From Amia ocellicauda (taxonomy: Eukaryota > Chordata > Actinopteri > Amiiformes > Amiidae), in contig NC_089867.1 of the NCBI RefSeq assembly GCF_036373705.1, positions 14,981,501 to 15,045,500 of the forward strand: a DNA stretch of 64,000 nucleotides, in the 5' to 3' direction. The position numbers were made by a program, and so were the translations under genes. This document shows positions 13,222-26,285 of this stretch, in pieces. The notes under the pieces were generated by a model, which searched no databases, was not told the origin of the DNA, and saw nothing but the letters and a program-made list of their open reading frames with translations. Every line of letters begins with the position of its first letter. Positions within the stretch are counted from its first letter, which is position 1.

Positions 13222-14142
13222 TCACCGGTCCAGCGTGCGGCTGTAGTCCTCACTGCCACCCTCGCTCTTGAGGTCGGCGAAGACCTGCGTGAAGAAGTGC
13301 GGGTCGGCGTTGATCCGCAGCATCTTGGCGCTCATGGTGTCGATGATGCGCAAGCAGCGGTCCCAGAATGCCTCCTTGCCGGCCTCCACCAGGAAGGGCT
13401 TGAGCGGGTAGGAGATCTCGTTGCCCATGTAGGAGTAGGACAGGTAGAGGCAGGTGAGCAGCGTGGCCTGCAGCTCGTGCTCGGTGGACACCAGGTCACC
13501 GTCAATCACATCGCGGCACAGCAGGTAGACGAACACTACATTGGCGGGCGTGACGAAGGCCTGGTCCTGCCACCCTTGCAGCAGCAGTGAGCGGTCCACA
13601 CTGCGCAGCCACAGGATGGGGTCGGTGGGCGACAGGTGCTTGAGGCGGTAGCAGCGGCCACACAGGAACTCACCAAGGCATTTCAGCAGCTCGCTGGTGG
13701 AGGCCTGCACAATCACTCGCTTGGGTGACCCACCAGCCGGGCAACCCCCCGACTGCACCTTGGCCACGGAAGAGAGCTGGGGCTTGGCATGAGGTGCGGC
13801 CAGGGGCCCCTCGTAGCTGGTCAAGTTAGCGCAGGACAGCGACTTCTTGACGTTCTCATGGTTCAAGTGTGTCACGTCCTTCTGATAATTGTTGTTGTTG
13901 TTCAGCCCCACCCCCGCGCCACCACCCCCGGCCTTCTTGGAGCCCCTCTTCTTGGTGGATGCCACCAGCCGCTTCCAAGTGATGGCAGGCAGGAACATGG
14001 ACTGCCGCTTGATGTTGCGCTCCTTCTGCATGCTTAGGGACTTGCTGCCAGCCAGCCCGGCATAGTGGCTGAGGGAGCCAGGTCCGTCCTCATAGAAATG
14101 GGCCTTTCTGGACCCGGGAGACAGAGACAGCACCGTACCCAT
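13222..14142 (-). CDS. cdk5r1: cyclin-dependent kinase 5 activator 1 (p35), single coding exon
   Basis: A 306-residue frame, close to the 307 of human p35. The start [10 protein letters not shown] keeps the Gly2 myristoylation motif that tethers p35 to membranes. A basic stretch (about 55-72) and an [16 protein letters not shown] block (92-107) match p35; calpain cuts mammalian p35 just after this region to give p25. Residues 141-290 form the cyclin-like fold that binds and activates CDK5, with [14 protein letters not shown], the [16 protein letters not shown] block and [16 protein letters not shown] very well kept, ending in LDR. The SLSCANL block and the ending favour p35 over p39 (cdk5r2). 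A run of five Asn (81-85) and a Gly-rich patch (72-79) are local expansions. It acts in neurons on migration, cytoskeleton and synapses. The gene converges on myo1d. Confidence 0.95.
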   Translation of the reverse strand: MGTVLSLSPGSRKAHFYEDGPGSLSHYAGLAGSKSLSMQKERNIKRQSMFLPAITWKRLVASTKKRGSKKAGGGGAGVGLNNNNNYQKDVTHLNHENVKKSLSCANLTSYEGPLAAPHAKPQLSSVAKVQSGGCPAGGSPKRVIVQASTSELLKCLGEFLCGRCYRLKHLSPTDPILWLRSVDRSLLLQGWQDQAFVTPANVVFVYLLCRDVIDGDLVSTEHELQATLLTCLYLSYSYMGNEISYPLKPFLVEAGKEAFWDRCLRIIDTMSAKMLRINADPHFFTQVFADLKSEGGSEDYSRTLDR

Positions 14143-15167
14143 GGTTAGGTTTAGCTGCTGCCCTTTCTTTAAAGCCAGATGCTGCCACTCACTGGGACTG
14201 ATTCGGCTGGCCTGTCTGAAGTTAGAGCCAGCTTTGCCAATTTCTCCCTTTAGATAACAATATGTTTACAAACACAGACAAAAGGAATGGCGAAGGACAG
14301 GCAGTGGCATATAAAATCAGATATATAATTCAGTGGAGGACTGCTGTCTCCAGCGAGAGAGATGCTTGGCCCTGATGCTCAATTCATTGCCTTTTCACAG
14401 CTGGTCTCCCGGTCTGCGCCGAGCCTCCAGGGACACAGAAGGGTGGACTGCTCTGTAATGGACAAGGACAGGGACACAATCAATACCAGGGTTTGTGTGC
14501 ATGATAGTGCCGGCACAACAGCCAGAAGCAGCAGAATAGGAATTGATTGATAATGAGTTGAATGGATTGGAAAGCGATAGCTGTGAATGACAGACATTTC
14601 CCAACCCCCCCCCACACCCGATGCGCTGATCTCACACAGCTCCTTCCCCTGCTGCTGTACCAGCGCACAGCATTTCACTGGTGCTCTCTCATTTGTTCTG
14701 ACCCAGCTGGGCGACAGAACAACACTCCCCCCTGTCTCTCTCCTTCCTACCCTGTCTCTCTTCCCCCCATCTTTCTCCTTCCTTCCTTCCTTGTCTCTTT
14801 TCCCTTATCTGTCCTTCATTCCCTTTCTCCCCCCCCCCGTCCTTCCATCCCTATCTATCTTCCACACTGTCTCTTTCCTTCCTCCCCTGTGGTTCGGGAC
14901 GCTCTATAAAGAACAGACAGGGTTAAAAGAAAAAAGAAAAAACTAAAAAAACGTATCATATCTTAGCATATTGAATTGCACATAAACTTCTCCTGCATCA
15001 AGCAGCCTTGGTCTTGTTTATATGTTATACACTACAGCTTTATGTGGTTTATTTGTTTTGACACTGTCAGTCTAGGCAGCAAGTGTTTGAAATGCTTCAA
15101 TAAACAGTCTCTCCTCTCTTGGGTATTTACCCGAACTGAATTAAACAAAACAAAAGCCGCCACTCAC
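14143..15167 (-). other. probable 5' UTR intron of cdk5r1
   Basis: On the - strand a strong donor, CAG|GTGAGTG, starts at 15167. A possible acceptor, taacttcag|acagg, ends at 14216, which would leave about 70 nt of 5' UTR in the coding exon. No coding frame is visible between. The intron is inferred from splice motifs only; the acceptor choice is weak. Confidence 0.35.
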
Positions 15168-15345
15168 CTGTGCTGGGGCGGGGGTGGTCGAGGAGGCGGG
15201 TCCCTGATCGATTGGTCTGTAATCCAGACTGTCCCCACCTGCGTTTTATAGACTCACACTGCTAACGACCACCCGATCCGTCCCGGGACACTCGGGCGAT
15301 ACAGCGCTGCGGTGGCGCCGGCTGGGACGCGCTGATCCCCGCAGA
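15168..15345 (-). promoter_or_regulatory. probable cdk5r1 core promoter and untranslated exon 1
   Basis: Read on the - strand, a CpG-rich segment (15255-15345, with many cg dinucleotides and ggcgcc) precedes TATAAAA at 15250-15244. A start site about 25-30 bases further on would fall near 15217, and about 50 bases later comes the donor at 15167. The order CpG-rich DNA, TATA box, short exon and donor is coherent. No transcript evidence is available. Confidence 0.4.
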
Positions 15346-15873
15346 GAGAGAGAGACGCTCCCCCCTCTCTCGGTAAAGCTGAGCTCTTCTTTTTATTGCC
15401 TTTTAAATCCGATGATTCTCACCCATTTTCACTAAAAGCAGGGGATTATACCGACAGACGCCCGCTTGCTGCCTTTTGTTTTGTTTTTCCAAGAAACGAT
15501 GTTAAAAATAAATAAAACAACATGCGGCGCTGGGCATCACAATGAAACAACCTGGAGACAAAAAACGTCGCTCCGGATCGGTGGGGGGATAAATCACAAT
15601 CCCGGTGAAACATAAATAATAATGGCTATTATTAAATAAATAAATCAAGTCTATACACAAATCAAATGTAGAAAACGCATATGCAGATAAAAGTCCCACA
15701 CACTCTTCTCTGGGTCAGACTGCGAGGCGCAGTGCTCTGTGTGGACCCGTGTTGTGGACCCCTGGCTGCAGAGGAGTCCACGGGCAATGGTGTCGCCTGT
15801 GGAGAGAGACTGGCTGTGGACTGAGCCGAGCTCTGCAGCAGCATCTGTTGTGTGAGGAGCACTGGAGAAATGC

Positions 15874-15876
<3 letters not shown>

Positions 15877-15938
<62 letters not shown>
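15877..15938. repeat. (CT)n microsatellite
   Basis: About 31 uninterrupted CT units, roughly 0.6 kb upstream of the inferred cdk5r1 promoter. Confidence 0.95.
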
Positions 15939-15942
<4 letters not shown>

Positions 15943-16034
15943 ACTGAGCGCACAGCCTTACTGCTCACCAAGCCGCTCCTTCTGACAGTCAGACTCCACC
16001 TCGCAGCCTCGCTCTCTGCACAGCTTAGTGTAAC

Positions 16035-16037
<3 letters not shown>

Positions 16038-16065
<28 letters not shown>
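16038..16065. repeat. (CA)n microsatellite
   Basis: About 14 CA units between gtaaccg and aaagtaacg. Confidence 0.9.
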
Positions 16066-16066
<1 letters not shown>

Positions 16067-16384
16067 GTAACGTACTCCCTCTCACACACTCACTAACTCT
16101 TTTTGTCGCTCTCTCTCTCACACACACACTCGCGCACTTTGTGATGTGGGCCAAGGAAGTGCAAAAATGTAGTGATGCAGATGCAAACGGAAAAAAGAGA
16201 AGCAGAGCACTCATTGACAAAGACGCGGTGGAAAGGCAAAGGGCTGCATTGAACTGTAGAGGCACACAGAGCCAGCTGCCGGTGCAGACTGACAGACACA
16301 TGAGGGGGTTTTCTCACTTGTCTCTTAGACAAATGAGGGGTGTGAAGGCAGATGTAATAAGAAAAGTCCTGTCTTCTTATTCTC

Positions 16385-16417
<33 letters not shown>
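16385..16417. repeat. (CA)n microsatellite
   Basis: About 16 CA units. A diverged second stretch follows with similar flanks (ctctgt, cacactcactaactctct), suggesting local duplication with the tract at 16038. Confidence 0.9.
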
Positions 16418-16419
<2 letters not shown>

Positions 16420-16865
16420 ATACACTCTCTGTGAAACACACACACAAATTAACATACTCTCTGTCTCACACGCTCACTAACTCTCTCACTCAAACACACA
16501 TACGCAGCTCATAGTATCAGATCCGCAGTGCTCTATGTGCCGTGGGGGAATGCTCTCGATAGCCTGTCACACGTGTGTCAGCACAACACAAGGAAGTCGG
16601 CACATATGGTACATCACATGAGTGTGTGACCTCTCAGCCCTGCTGGGCCCCTGTGCCTGCAACATTGCACGGCACTACCATCCCAAGCCGAGGAGCAGAG
16701 ACGTGCTCTATGCAGCAACTGCCGGATGCTCCATGGCTGTACAATGCGAACAGCGCAGACTCTCCCCCACTCATGAAAGGCAGGGAGAGATCCTACACAT
16801 GGACAATCGCAGGACCAGCCCGGCGTTGGTCATACTTCTCAAAGCAGAGCATTATCAATCACAGC

Positions 16866-16920
16866 CAGCTCTTCAATTAGCTAATTAGACTAGCCATTAA
16901 TCAATTAACTAAGCAGTTTA
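16866..16920. promoter_or_regulatory. cluster of TAAT homeodomain-type sites, possible enhancer element
   Basis: Within 45 bases there are several TAAT/ATTA cores, two of them in the palindromic arrangement caattagctaattag and attaatcaattaac. The surrounding 150 bases are AT-rich without being a simple repeat. Such blocks are common in conserved non-coding elements near neuronal genes. There is no comparative evidence here. Confidence 0.25.
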
Positions 16921-19900
16921 TTTCTCCCAGATTCCTGGAATAGAATATTTATTTATGGATCCCTGCCATGTTTAATTGAGCAGTTGTGACCCACAAATAA
17001 TGTCTATACGCTACATAAAACCATGTACAAAATGGAACAAATCCAAACACAGTGAAGTTCAGTTTCTTGGCCTCGTTTGTCACGCAGGGCCTGACACAAA
17101 TGACAGTGTACCACAAAAGATCTGCAGTGTTTAGGGGTTGGCTAGGGTGAGAGCTTGGAGTGGGTATATGGGGCCTGGTACACTGTGAGATTAAACAGAG
17201 GAATAGCTCACCAGCCATGTTATGTCATCACCTTTTATTGGAAAACAAATAATTGCAGCAATACTGAAATGATTCTACTACGATTTAAATAACAGGCCAC
17301 AAAACTGGGTGGTAATGCAGCCTGGAGGGGGAGTCTGCAAGAGCTGCTGGAGTCTCAACCAGTGGATGCTCCCCATGTGCCTCTGCTCTCAAACCTCCCT
17401 CTCCCCACCACATCACAACACAGGGATCATGCACACAGGAGACAGTGTGTGTGTGTGTGTGTGTATGCCGAGGGCAGATCCAGCCAGCCGGCTTAGCATA
17501 CAACAAACAACTGCCCAAAATAGCTTATCTTACAGATGTCTGCTGGGAACTTCCTGTACTGTTTTAGTTTACGTCGGGAGTAAAGCAGTGTTCATTTACA
17601 GGTGCAATATCATGGCAGTGGCATTGTCCTTTTCTTGAGTCAATCAGATCTCAATCATTAGTTCCTCAACATGCTTTACAATTGAGTTGTTTCTTAGAAT
17701 TCTAGTTTTCAAGAGCGTGTCTCCAAATCACCCAAAATGTTGCTGACTAATAAACACACACACATATATAATAGACACTCAAGGCTTATATACTGTTGGC
17801 AGATCAGTTATACAAATAATCAAATAACCATTTCCATTTGATTTGTTCCAGGGTGATTTCTCTGTGTGTGTTTGGAGTGTCACGGTCTTCTGCCCACGTC
17901 TGTGTGTCCTGTGATAAAGAAGATGTTGTCCATTAGCAGGTGGGTAGACAGTGTTTCTCACACAGCTGTAGGTTTCACTGGCTGGGGAATCTGCACACAG
18001 TAGCATCTCCCCGCCACCCACACACCAGGCCACAACATCTGCACAAACCCAGGACACAGGGGCAGCCAGCATGGCATCTTCTCTGTGGCTGAAGAAAACT
18101 GGTTTGGGTTGTAATTCCTTGGAACTGCTGCAACCCCCCCCCATGCACACACACACACATACACACACACGTCTTCTGACATAGGATGGGCACGTTTGAA
18201 GAAACTTCTCGATGCACACATTTATTAATAATTATTCTGAGAGCCCCGTGGCTGATTCAAATATGGTTCAATTTTGAATGCGTGCTCACTGCAGGCCTCG
18301 GGGGAGGAAGACTGCAGCGTGAGGAGACGCACTTGAAAGATGCAGACTGTAGAGGCAGGGGCTACAGGCTCTTCACTCAGACTGGTGCAGAACAGGACAG
18401 GCTGACCTCTCTGGCTGTTGCATCCGAGAGAAGCAAAGATGTGGGGAAGTGTCCCATCAGACCCTCAAATTGAACAAGATTTTTGTTATGGGTCTTGCAA
18501 AGGTACTTTGCTTGCAATCCTTCTGTACTCCCTTTTAAATCTTTGCTGCCTGGGTGAGTTTAGACTACAGTGTTTGGGTCTTTTTGCCTTTCTAGTAGTT
18601 TTCTTTGATATTTCCATCTCTTTGCTATCATTCTATTTGTCCTCTGTCGTCATCTTGAATCTCTACATATACTACATGCCTTTGCTGAAGTTGTCTTTGA
18701 TGTTAGTGATTATTGGTCTCTTTTCTTCCCCTTTCAGCATGTATTCAGAATCGTGTCTGTCTTCCACTCTATATTTTGTGAGTGCCTATTACTGTTATTA
18801 TATCGTTACGGTTTCTTATTCTAGCTCTTGGTATTGCACTTACTAGGGGAATGTGGAGTTGAATATCTGATGTCAGTGAAAAAAAGGGAGGTGGGGGGCA
18901 GAAGACTTTCTTCGTGCTGCTGAAGTTTTGAATTTGCCACGCTTACGTCATATTGATTCTTACAGCTGTGTCTGTGGCCGGTGACAATTTGCATTCTGGG
19001 TAATGATTGTTACTGTTCTGCCCATGTGTGACAGAGGCAGGGCTGTCTTCTAACTCTCTGTCATGGCTCTGTAAACAGGCCCCTCTATCACACAGCGGTC
19101 ATGAGGACATTACATCACCGCTCCCTTCACATGAGGCAGAAGCTGTGGACATGAAAGGGAGCAACAAGCACAGAGCTGGCCACACCGCTTCAGATGACAG
19201 CACCTTTTCAAGAAACCTGCACAACGAGGAGAGAACTGAGCAATAAAAACATTTAAGAAAACTCACAGATAACTGAGGGATTCAGTTGCTTGCTGGGCTG
19301 GCCGTTACACAGCCGTCTCTAAGGCCTAAATCCTGGAAGCTGGAGCGCTGTGTGTTGCCAGGTCTGAGGACTGCCTGAACGTGTCCTGTGCAGTGCGACG
19401 AGATCTTCCTCCCTCCCTTGACAGAGCAGGGAGATGCCTGCCTGCGGAGAAGGAATGCCACAATGTGGTCTGTTGACCCATCCTGCTGTTAATGTGCCTG
19501 ACAGGACGGCCGGCCTCCTGACGGGCCCATGCTTGGGACACCGCGGGGAGCCGCAGTCCAGGACCCTCCCGGCCAGCACAGAAGCAGCTATGATATGGCC
19601 AATGGAAAGAGAGTAGTTTTATTTTTATAACCGTAGACAAGGAAACTCTTAGTGCAATGATGAACTGGCTGCTAGAATCCCTATTCATCCTCTTTCATTC
19701 ATATGGGGGATGAGGGCATAACTTCTCCTTGGGTACCGCAGCGTTTATCTGAATCCATCCATTGGTTACAGCACCTGGGTCAATCTTTGTAATCAATTGA
19801 TCCCATTAATGAACGGGGGATTGTTGATCCAGTTTGTCAGGGTCCAGTGGCATGCATACAACACAGAGGGCTACACTAGGCCTGTGTCCCTGCAGGACGT

Positions 19901-22900
19901 TGACATTGCAGGGACAATGTAATGCCAAACCTTGTGTGCTGAGGCGGGCACACACTAATCTACCATTGTGTGGTAGTGTCTTTTGCCACTGTGCAATACT
20001 GCACGGCACCTTTAGCTCAGCTGGTCACTCGGCTGCCTTACAAAAGTGTTGTTTGCAGGACCATCTTGTCCACTCTGTGCATGCGTGAACAGAGGCCCAG
20101 ACTCGCCAGCGCCTGTCTGTGAGTGTGACTGATGCCTTTTGACAGTGAGTGACAGCTGAGCCCGTCTCTGCTGCAGGACAGATCTCACGCTCCCAGACAC
20201 CAAGGGAGGCCCTGAAGAAAAACTATTTTTGTTTGCTGCGTTCTCTGCCGAGTCCTGTTTAAATCAAAGACTGAGGGTGCGAGAGGAATGGAAATGCAGG
20301 AATTAAAACTCTGGAGGCAGTGAGCAGGGGCTACAGCCTGAACTGGGACTGCATTTAGTGATCCCCACCCCCCATCTGTCTCTGCACAGGATATCCAGTG
20401 TGGGGTGTGGAGAACGCTGTGTGAGGGACGGGGCTGTGCAACTCAGATCCCTGGCTGGTTATGTCTTGTAACGCACACTTGTTTTTCACAAGGGAATTAT
20501 CAGCTTAGAGCTCCTGATCCCCCAGGCTGGCTGTCGTCAGTCTGGGCATCGGGGCTCCGCGCCTGCAGTCTGCCGAGCCGGCCTGAAAAATCCCATTAAT
20601 TCATAAGAACAAGAAGAATATTTATACCAGGGCAGCAGGATCTGGTCACTGGGCACAGGCACTGGCAGTCAGTTCAGTCGGCCTAGAGAAGTGTGTGCAG
20701 TTGGCTGTGGTGCGTGTTGTAGCCGTGAGAATATTCAGCGCTCTGAAGTGATGTCTGGTGCACAATCTGCTCCTCTCCCCAACAGTGTCCTCATTCTCGG
20801 CTTCACCTGGGAGAGTCTGGGACAGCTTTGCTCACGAAGGCCAGGGGAATTGCCAGCTCTGTGATCATGGTCAGACAGTCACCCAGGACAGGAGACACCG
20901 CACAGAAAGGATTTCTTATTTTTGTACCGTTTATTTTTTACCCTAAGTAAATAATGAGATGAATTAAGTACAGTGCCTTAAGGTTGTGATGATGGCCAGA
21001 TATCATTATCGCTTCTGTTTATTGTGCCTGCAGCAGTGACTGTACCAGCCTTCTTATGGAGAGTCTGGTCACAGCCCAGAGGGACCACCACCGAGCTGGC
21101 AGGCGAGGCTGGGTGGATCGTGGTTGCAGAGGTTTACAGCACTGTGGTCCAGGTTGGTGGTTGTTATCACTGTGACAAGGTGGAATATATAAATATAAGC
21201 AACAAGCCAATATCTGACTTGTACCCAGAGTTGAGGAAGCTGGCTCTTCAGAGACCCGTGCTATGGAGGAGGATGGAGCCCTATCAGTTGATCCAGCTCA
21301 GTTGAGAGCCCTGCTGACATGGGGAGGTGAAGTGTGCCAGCTCTCAGTGACTCTTCCCTGTCTCTTGGTCTCTTGGTGGTGGCGACTGTAATCATGGCTG
21401 ATTATTTACACCTGTCTGCTCCGCCACAGTGCCCAGCGGCGCCCCACCACACTGCCACTCTTAACACAACAGCAGCTTGCATATTTATAGCTCTTTTCAT
21501 GGCCGCTGCCTCCGTCTCTCTGCAGAGACAGCAGCTCTGAGTCACAGCCTGACGTGTGTTCCTGACAGACTCACAGGCAGAACGGCTGCAGGTCTGTCTC
21601 TGAGACTCGCTTTAGTCTCTTTGCGATTCAAGGTCTTTAACAGCGATTGAACAGCTGTTGTTCAGGCTGGGGCTGATGGACGGTCTACACACCACCAAGT
21701 TCAGCCAAGGTTAAATTGAAACTTCATGTGACTTTTCCTTTTATTATACAGCGAGTGTGCTCCTGACCAGACCTCTCTGTCTGTTTTATCCATCTTGCCA
21801 CAGATCAGATATAAGCAGGAGATGGAACCTAGAGTAAACAGTATAATTCCTGGACTGAAAGACGTTTCTTCAATAGAGAGACTAAAGCAACTCTGTTAAT
21901 CTGATGCAGAGTGAGTATCAGTGGGTGTCTTTCCTGCTCTCTCAGGCCAATCTAAGCAGACCTCCTCCCTTTAGAAAAGTGTCCCAGTGGACACAGCCAG
22001 AGCCGCCCAGCAGGGGTCACTGTTTCTTCTCCAGCCTTCCTCTGTGTTTGGTCTGCTCTGCTGCCTTTCTGCCTTCAATTCACATCAATCAACCTTTCTG
22101 TTTCTCGTCTCTTTCTCTCTCTCAGTCATTCTCATTCTTTCTCTCTTGCTCGCACACTGCCTCTCTCCTCTGCGACCACATCCTGTGCACAGAGGCAGCT
22201 GTGTGGTCCCCAGTGGCAGTGTCAGTTCCTGTGTGCTTCCCACTCCCCTGCGCTCCAGCACACAAACAAACAGGAAGCAGACAGTGAGGCAAAGAGATGG
22301 GGAAATGAGGAAGGAGGCTGGGGGGTTTGATGTCACAGAGAGCAGTTCATAGAGAAAGCGACGCCAGGTTGTGGTGTGAGGGGAAGTTCATGCCCCCAGC
22401 TGACCCTGCGTTGCGTTGCCCAACGAGGGAGCTCTGGTGGACAGAAGGTCACCTAGGACACAAGCCCAGAGTCCAGAGAGTGTGGAGAGAGTCCGTACTG
22501 GCATAGTTGTTGCCCTGTGATTGCTGATTTCTCAAAAGAACCGAGGTGGTGGTGGGGTGGCAGGGCAGCCACACAGGAAACATTAAAAACATTTCTTCTC
22601 GGTACTCTGCAGCTGTTGAGTTAACGTCTGCCGACACTGTCACTTTATCTTCAAATCAATCAGCGGATTTCAATGTGAGATTGCGTGGAGAGCCCAGCCC
22701 TGCAGCGCTGTCAGAACGTCACGGTTACACGAGGGGTATCAGCACAAGACTCCTCTATCAGGGAGCAGCCAGATCTCAGATAACCAAAGAGGAATTTACG
22801 GTTACAAATTGCTAATAATAACGGCAAAGAAGCCATGCGGATATTCATGCCTTACATTGTGGAGAGGGACAAAGGGTCTTTTGTAGTTTTCTGCTTTTTA

Positions 22901-25116
22901 CAGATTTGTGATTCCGTCACTGGACGGCCCCTTTCCCCTCTTTCAGAAATTCTAACCATGCAGTTTGGCCTTCGGAGAGCTGTTGAGCTGGCTGCTGTGG
23001 CTGTTTCTGTGGACTGTGGGGTCTAGGAAAATGAGGGGGAGTTGGGGGTTATTTTAAAGTGACACCTGGGTTTAGGGCTGGGATTAGAATCTGAGTTTGG
23101 AGTTTGGAAAGAGATTAAAGCTCACTTCCAAACACTGGAACCACGGATGACAAAGACAGTACCCTTCTTCGATAGCATCCCCCTTCTCCCTGGCCCAGCC
23201 CAGCCCAGACCACACCAGCTTGCTGCCAGGGAGGAGCCCCCAGTCCTCAGTACCACCTCACTCTGTGCCAGGATGCCCAATTCGGAGGGCACAGTGAAGG
23301 CACAGGGCAGGCTGGGTCTATTCTCAGTCCTTACACTGACTGTGCTCTGGGCTCTTGCTGCCCAGACTGCTCCAGAACACCTCACTGCGCTCAGGAGTCG
23401 GGAGCACACCAGTCAGTGCACGGAAATTAATCTTTGGTGAATCATCCCGTTTTCCTCCAGGACAAAAGAAATCTCAGTCTTCAATAGGGAAGCCTTTTGT
23501 AACGCTCTGGAGTCTCTCGATGGGTTTTGTCTTCCTCGGGTAGTACTCTATAGACCCTGGTTTACAATAAATCATCTCCAAGGTTACTGTGCCTGAGCCC
23601 TATATTTAGTGACTGTTGTTGCTCAGGAGCAGAGCGGTGAGGGAAGGCTGTGCCATCTGAGACGTGTGCTTCCCCCTGGTGGTGACTGTTAGTAAACACA
23701 AGGAGTGCCAACAGCTGAGCAGTGCAGAGAGATCCCCTCACCTTGAGCAGCGCATTCCTGTCTGGTGTAGTTCAGTAAAAGAAACCAACAAAAGGAAAGA
23801 GGGGTGAAAGAGACAGACGTAATTTGTCATTAAACTTTTGTATCTTTATACCTTATAATGTATACGATTAAAAATACAGACAGTGGTGTTTATTGTGTAT
23901 TTCCTGCAGCAGTCACTGTTGTCATGCTGTATACCTGAGGTGCTATTAACAGATCACCAGTAACACTGTGGAATAATGGGCTATTGACTCAGTGTTCATA
24001 TGAATCCAGTGATCTTCATCCAATCCGTGTCACCGGTTACCAGAATTTCTTCAGAAGTCAGATATCTGGATGCTTTTTCTGTGTGACACTCAGTCAGTCA
24101 GCATTAGATGCACAGATTAAAGTTCTGGGGGTTCCCAGCTTGGAATATGATTAGATAGAGAGAATAAGGAGGGGTGTGTGGACTGCACAGTGACTTGTGT
24201 TGTCTCCGCTTCCTCTGTGTTTCTTCTCCAAAGCAAATTGTGGAATTGTTTACAATCTGTGACTGAAGTGTGTAGACAGAGAGAAATATGTATGGCTCTG
24301 GAAAAATTGTAGTCTGTCGATTGGAGTGCCTTTGGTAAACTGATTTAATGTTGTTTCACCCAATCAGCTATCCTGCCCACTGACTGGGGGGGAGGTGGGG
24401 GCAGATGTGTAGTGCATAATCACACTTGTCCTTGAATCCAAAGTGACAACTTGTAAAGGTCAGCGTTCAGATTGGAGCCATTCTTCAGGTTTGGTTTCAG
24501 GTCACAAACATATACCTAAGGTGCTGCTGTTCAGTAATAGTTCTATGCGTTTGTTTGATTTTATTTAATAGGCAGAAGAGCGAGACACTTTTCCTTCACA
24601 GTGGTCTGATCAGTTCCATTGTAATGAAATGACAGGTGAAAATAATGACACTGATCTGTAAACTACAGGCATTTGGATAAGCATGAGGAAACACAGTTTT
24701 TCCAACAAAGGAAATACTGTATTGGCAGACTGACACTGTTGTCTGTAGAAGGAAGTGAAGGGCTCTGTGTGGCAGGCTCAGTGCACACTCTGTGTTGTGT
24801 CTGTGATGCACTGATATGGTACTATGACCTAGAGAATCCTGGCATGCCATTCCCCATGTGACCGTGCTGATTTTAGGGACTATCTGTCCAGACAGGGCAA
24901 GATGAGAAAGTCAATTGTTTCACGTTTTAAAGGACAAACTGTTTGTGGAATGAAAAGTCAGATGCTTATGAATGAAGGGAACACAAGGAGAAAGCAAATC
25001 CCTTTCTGGAGTGCTAGCCTTTCACAAACAAAACTAAAACTGAGGTAGTTATCAATGTGAGAGAGCTGAATTCCTTTTACCCAACACAGTCTTGAAACAG
25101 CAAAGATCGAGCCTAT

Positions 25117-25235
25117 TATTGTTATTTATTTATTAGCAGACACCCTTATCCGGGGCGACTTACCATATATGCAAGACACATTGTAAAGCATTACAAAAGC
25201 ACTACAATCATTACAAAATACATATAAAAGCTTTA
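25117..25235. repeat. interspersed repeat with AGCAGACnCTTATCC motif
   Basis: tttattagcagacacccttatccggggcgacttacc is a diverged copy of a motif seen in many fish repeats. A second copy is at 31418-31478. I cannot assign the family. Confidence 0.5.
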
Positions 25236-25902
25236 GAAAATTATGACTAAATAAATTCAGTCAAATTACAGTCACAGATATTATCACAGTTACTGCCAAT
25301 CATTATTGTTCCCCCCCAAACCAAAAAGAAAGGGGAGAGATCTGAGACAGGGAGGGAACTTGTGTCGTTAGATTTGTTAGCATAGCGAATATTCTATTTT
25401 TCACATTCTTTCAAAATAGACGGACTTCAGTTCAAATAAACCTGCCCGAAGGCACTGTGGCCGAGTCCTGGATTTAGTGGCGGTGACGGAGGGTTGTGTT
25501 ATCGGAGGTGTGTGCGCTCTCCCTAGTGGGGAGTTAGAGTAAATGCATCCAGTTCCAAGGAGCCACACAAGTATTCCACTGTATTTTCAAAACTATATAA
25601 ACTAAAATCAATATTAATGTCCTGCTCCTGCTCTGTCTCTTGCTAGATTTGCTCATTGATATTTAAGTTGCTTTTAGAAAATTTGGTCTCTGGGCCAAAA
25701 AACTATTTGGAAACTGGTGGAATCTCAGTCAGGCCTTGGTATTGACTCAGTCACATACGAAGTCACGCATGTATTTGAATGCACACGCACATAGGAACAT
25801 AAACAAGCAACCCTGCCACGGGCACACCCACACACACTCACGTACATACATACGCAAGGAAGCCGACAGGGCATCAGCTGCTGGTTTTTCCAGTTCGGTG
25901 AC

Positions 25903-25908
25903 TTTATT
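25903..25908 (-). terminator. possible poly(A) signal of the 26286-29217 gene
   Basis: On the - strand this is AATAAA within caAATAAAgtc, about 380 bases after the TGA at 26288-26286. It is the first good candidate downstream of that stop. Confidence 0.35.
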
Positions 25909-26285
25909 TGATTCTGTTTACAAATCCAGGAATCCAGACTAGTGATAAACAAATAAAGCAACAATAAAAAAATACACACAAATTAAAATACTTTCTTGTC
26001 AAAACATCCATACTTTTTCAGAATTGTGGAGCCCTGATAGGAGTGCTGATAGCAATTAATAAAACGATACAAAGAATTTGAATTCTCATAGAGATACAAA
26101 GTTAAATGGATACACCAGTGTACACTTCGGAACAATTGTGCTCAGTGGGGCTTGCAGTACTGTGACCCGCATAGTACACATGGTGCCCAGCTGCTTCCCT
26201 GACCTGCAGGACACAGCTACACTGATGCTGGGGTTGTCGCTGACCCAGTGCACCCAGGGGGCTGTTTCAGAGCTGGGGACGGGGT

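Larger units (their letters stand above)
15346..26285. other. intergenic, no gene seen
   Basis: About 11 kb upstream of cdk5r1 without a supportable exon. It contains the CT and CA tracts listed separately and an AT-rich homeodomain-site-like block near 16.9 kb. The largest open frames (for example 15651-16301 and 18418-18846) are explained by CT/CA repeats or T-rich composition. Confidence 0.5.

Noticed and set aside
13078-13590. 170-codon open frame on + opposite cdk5r1
   Set aside because: It is the antisense shadow of the strongly conserved cdk5r1 coding exon.
15651-16301. 216-codon open frame on -
   Set aside because: It runs through the (CT)31 and CA tracts (Arg-Glu and Cys-Val runs) and has no domain; a low-complexity artefact.
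18418-18846. 142-codon hydrophobic open frame on +
   Set aside because: The T-rich stretch yields Leu/Phe/Ser/Tyr codons by composition. There is no helix-loop pattern beyond hydrophobicity, no splice partner and no recognisable motif.
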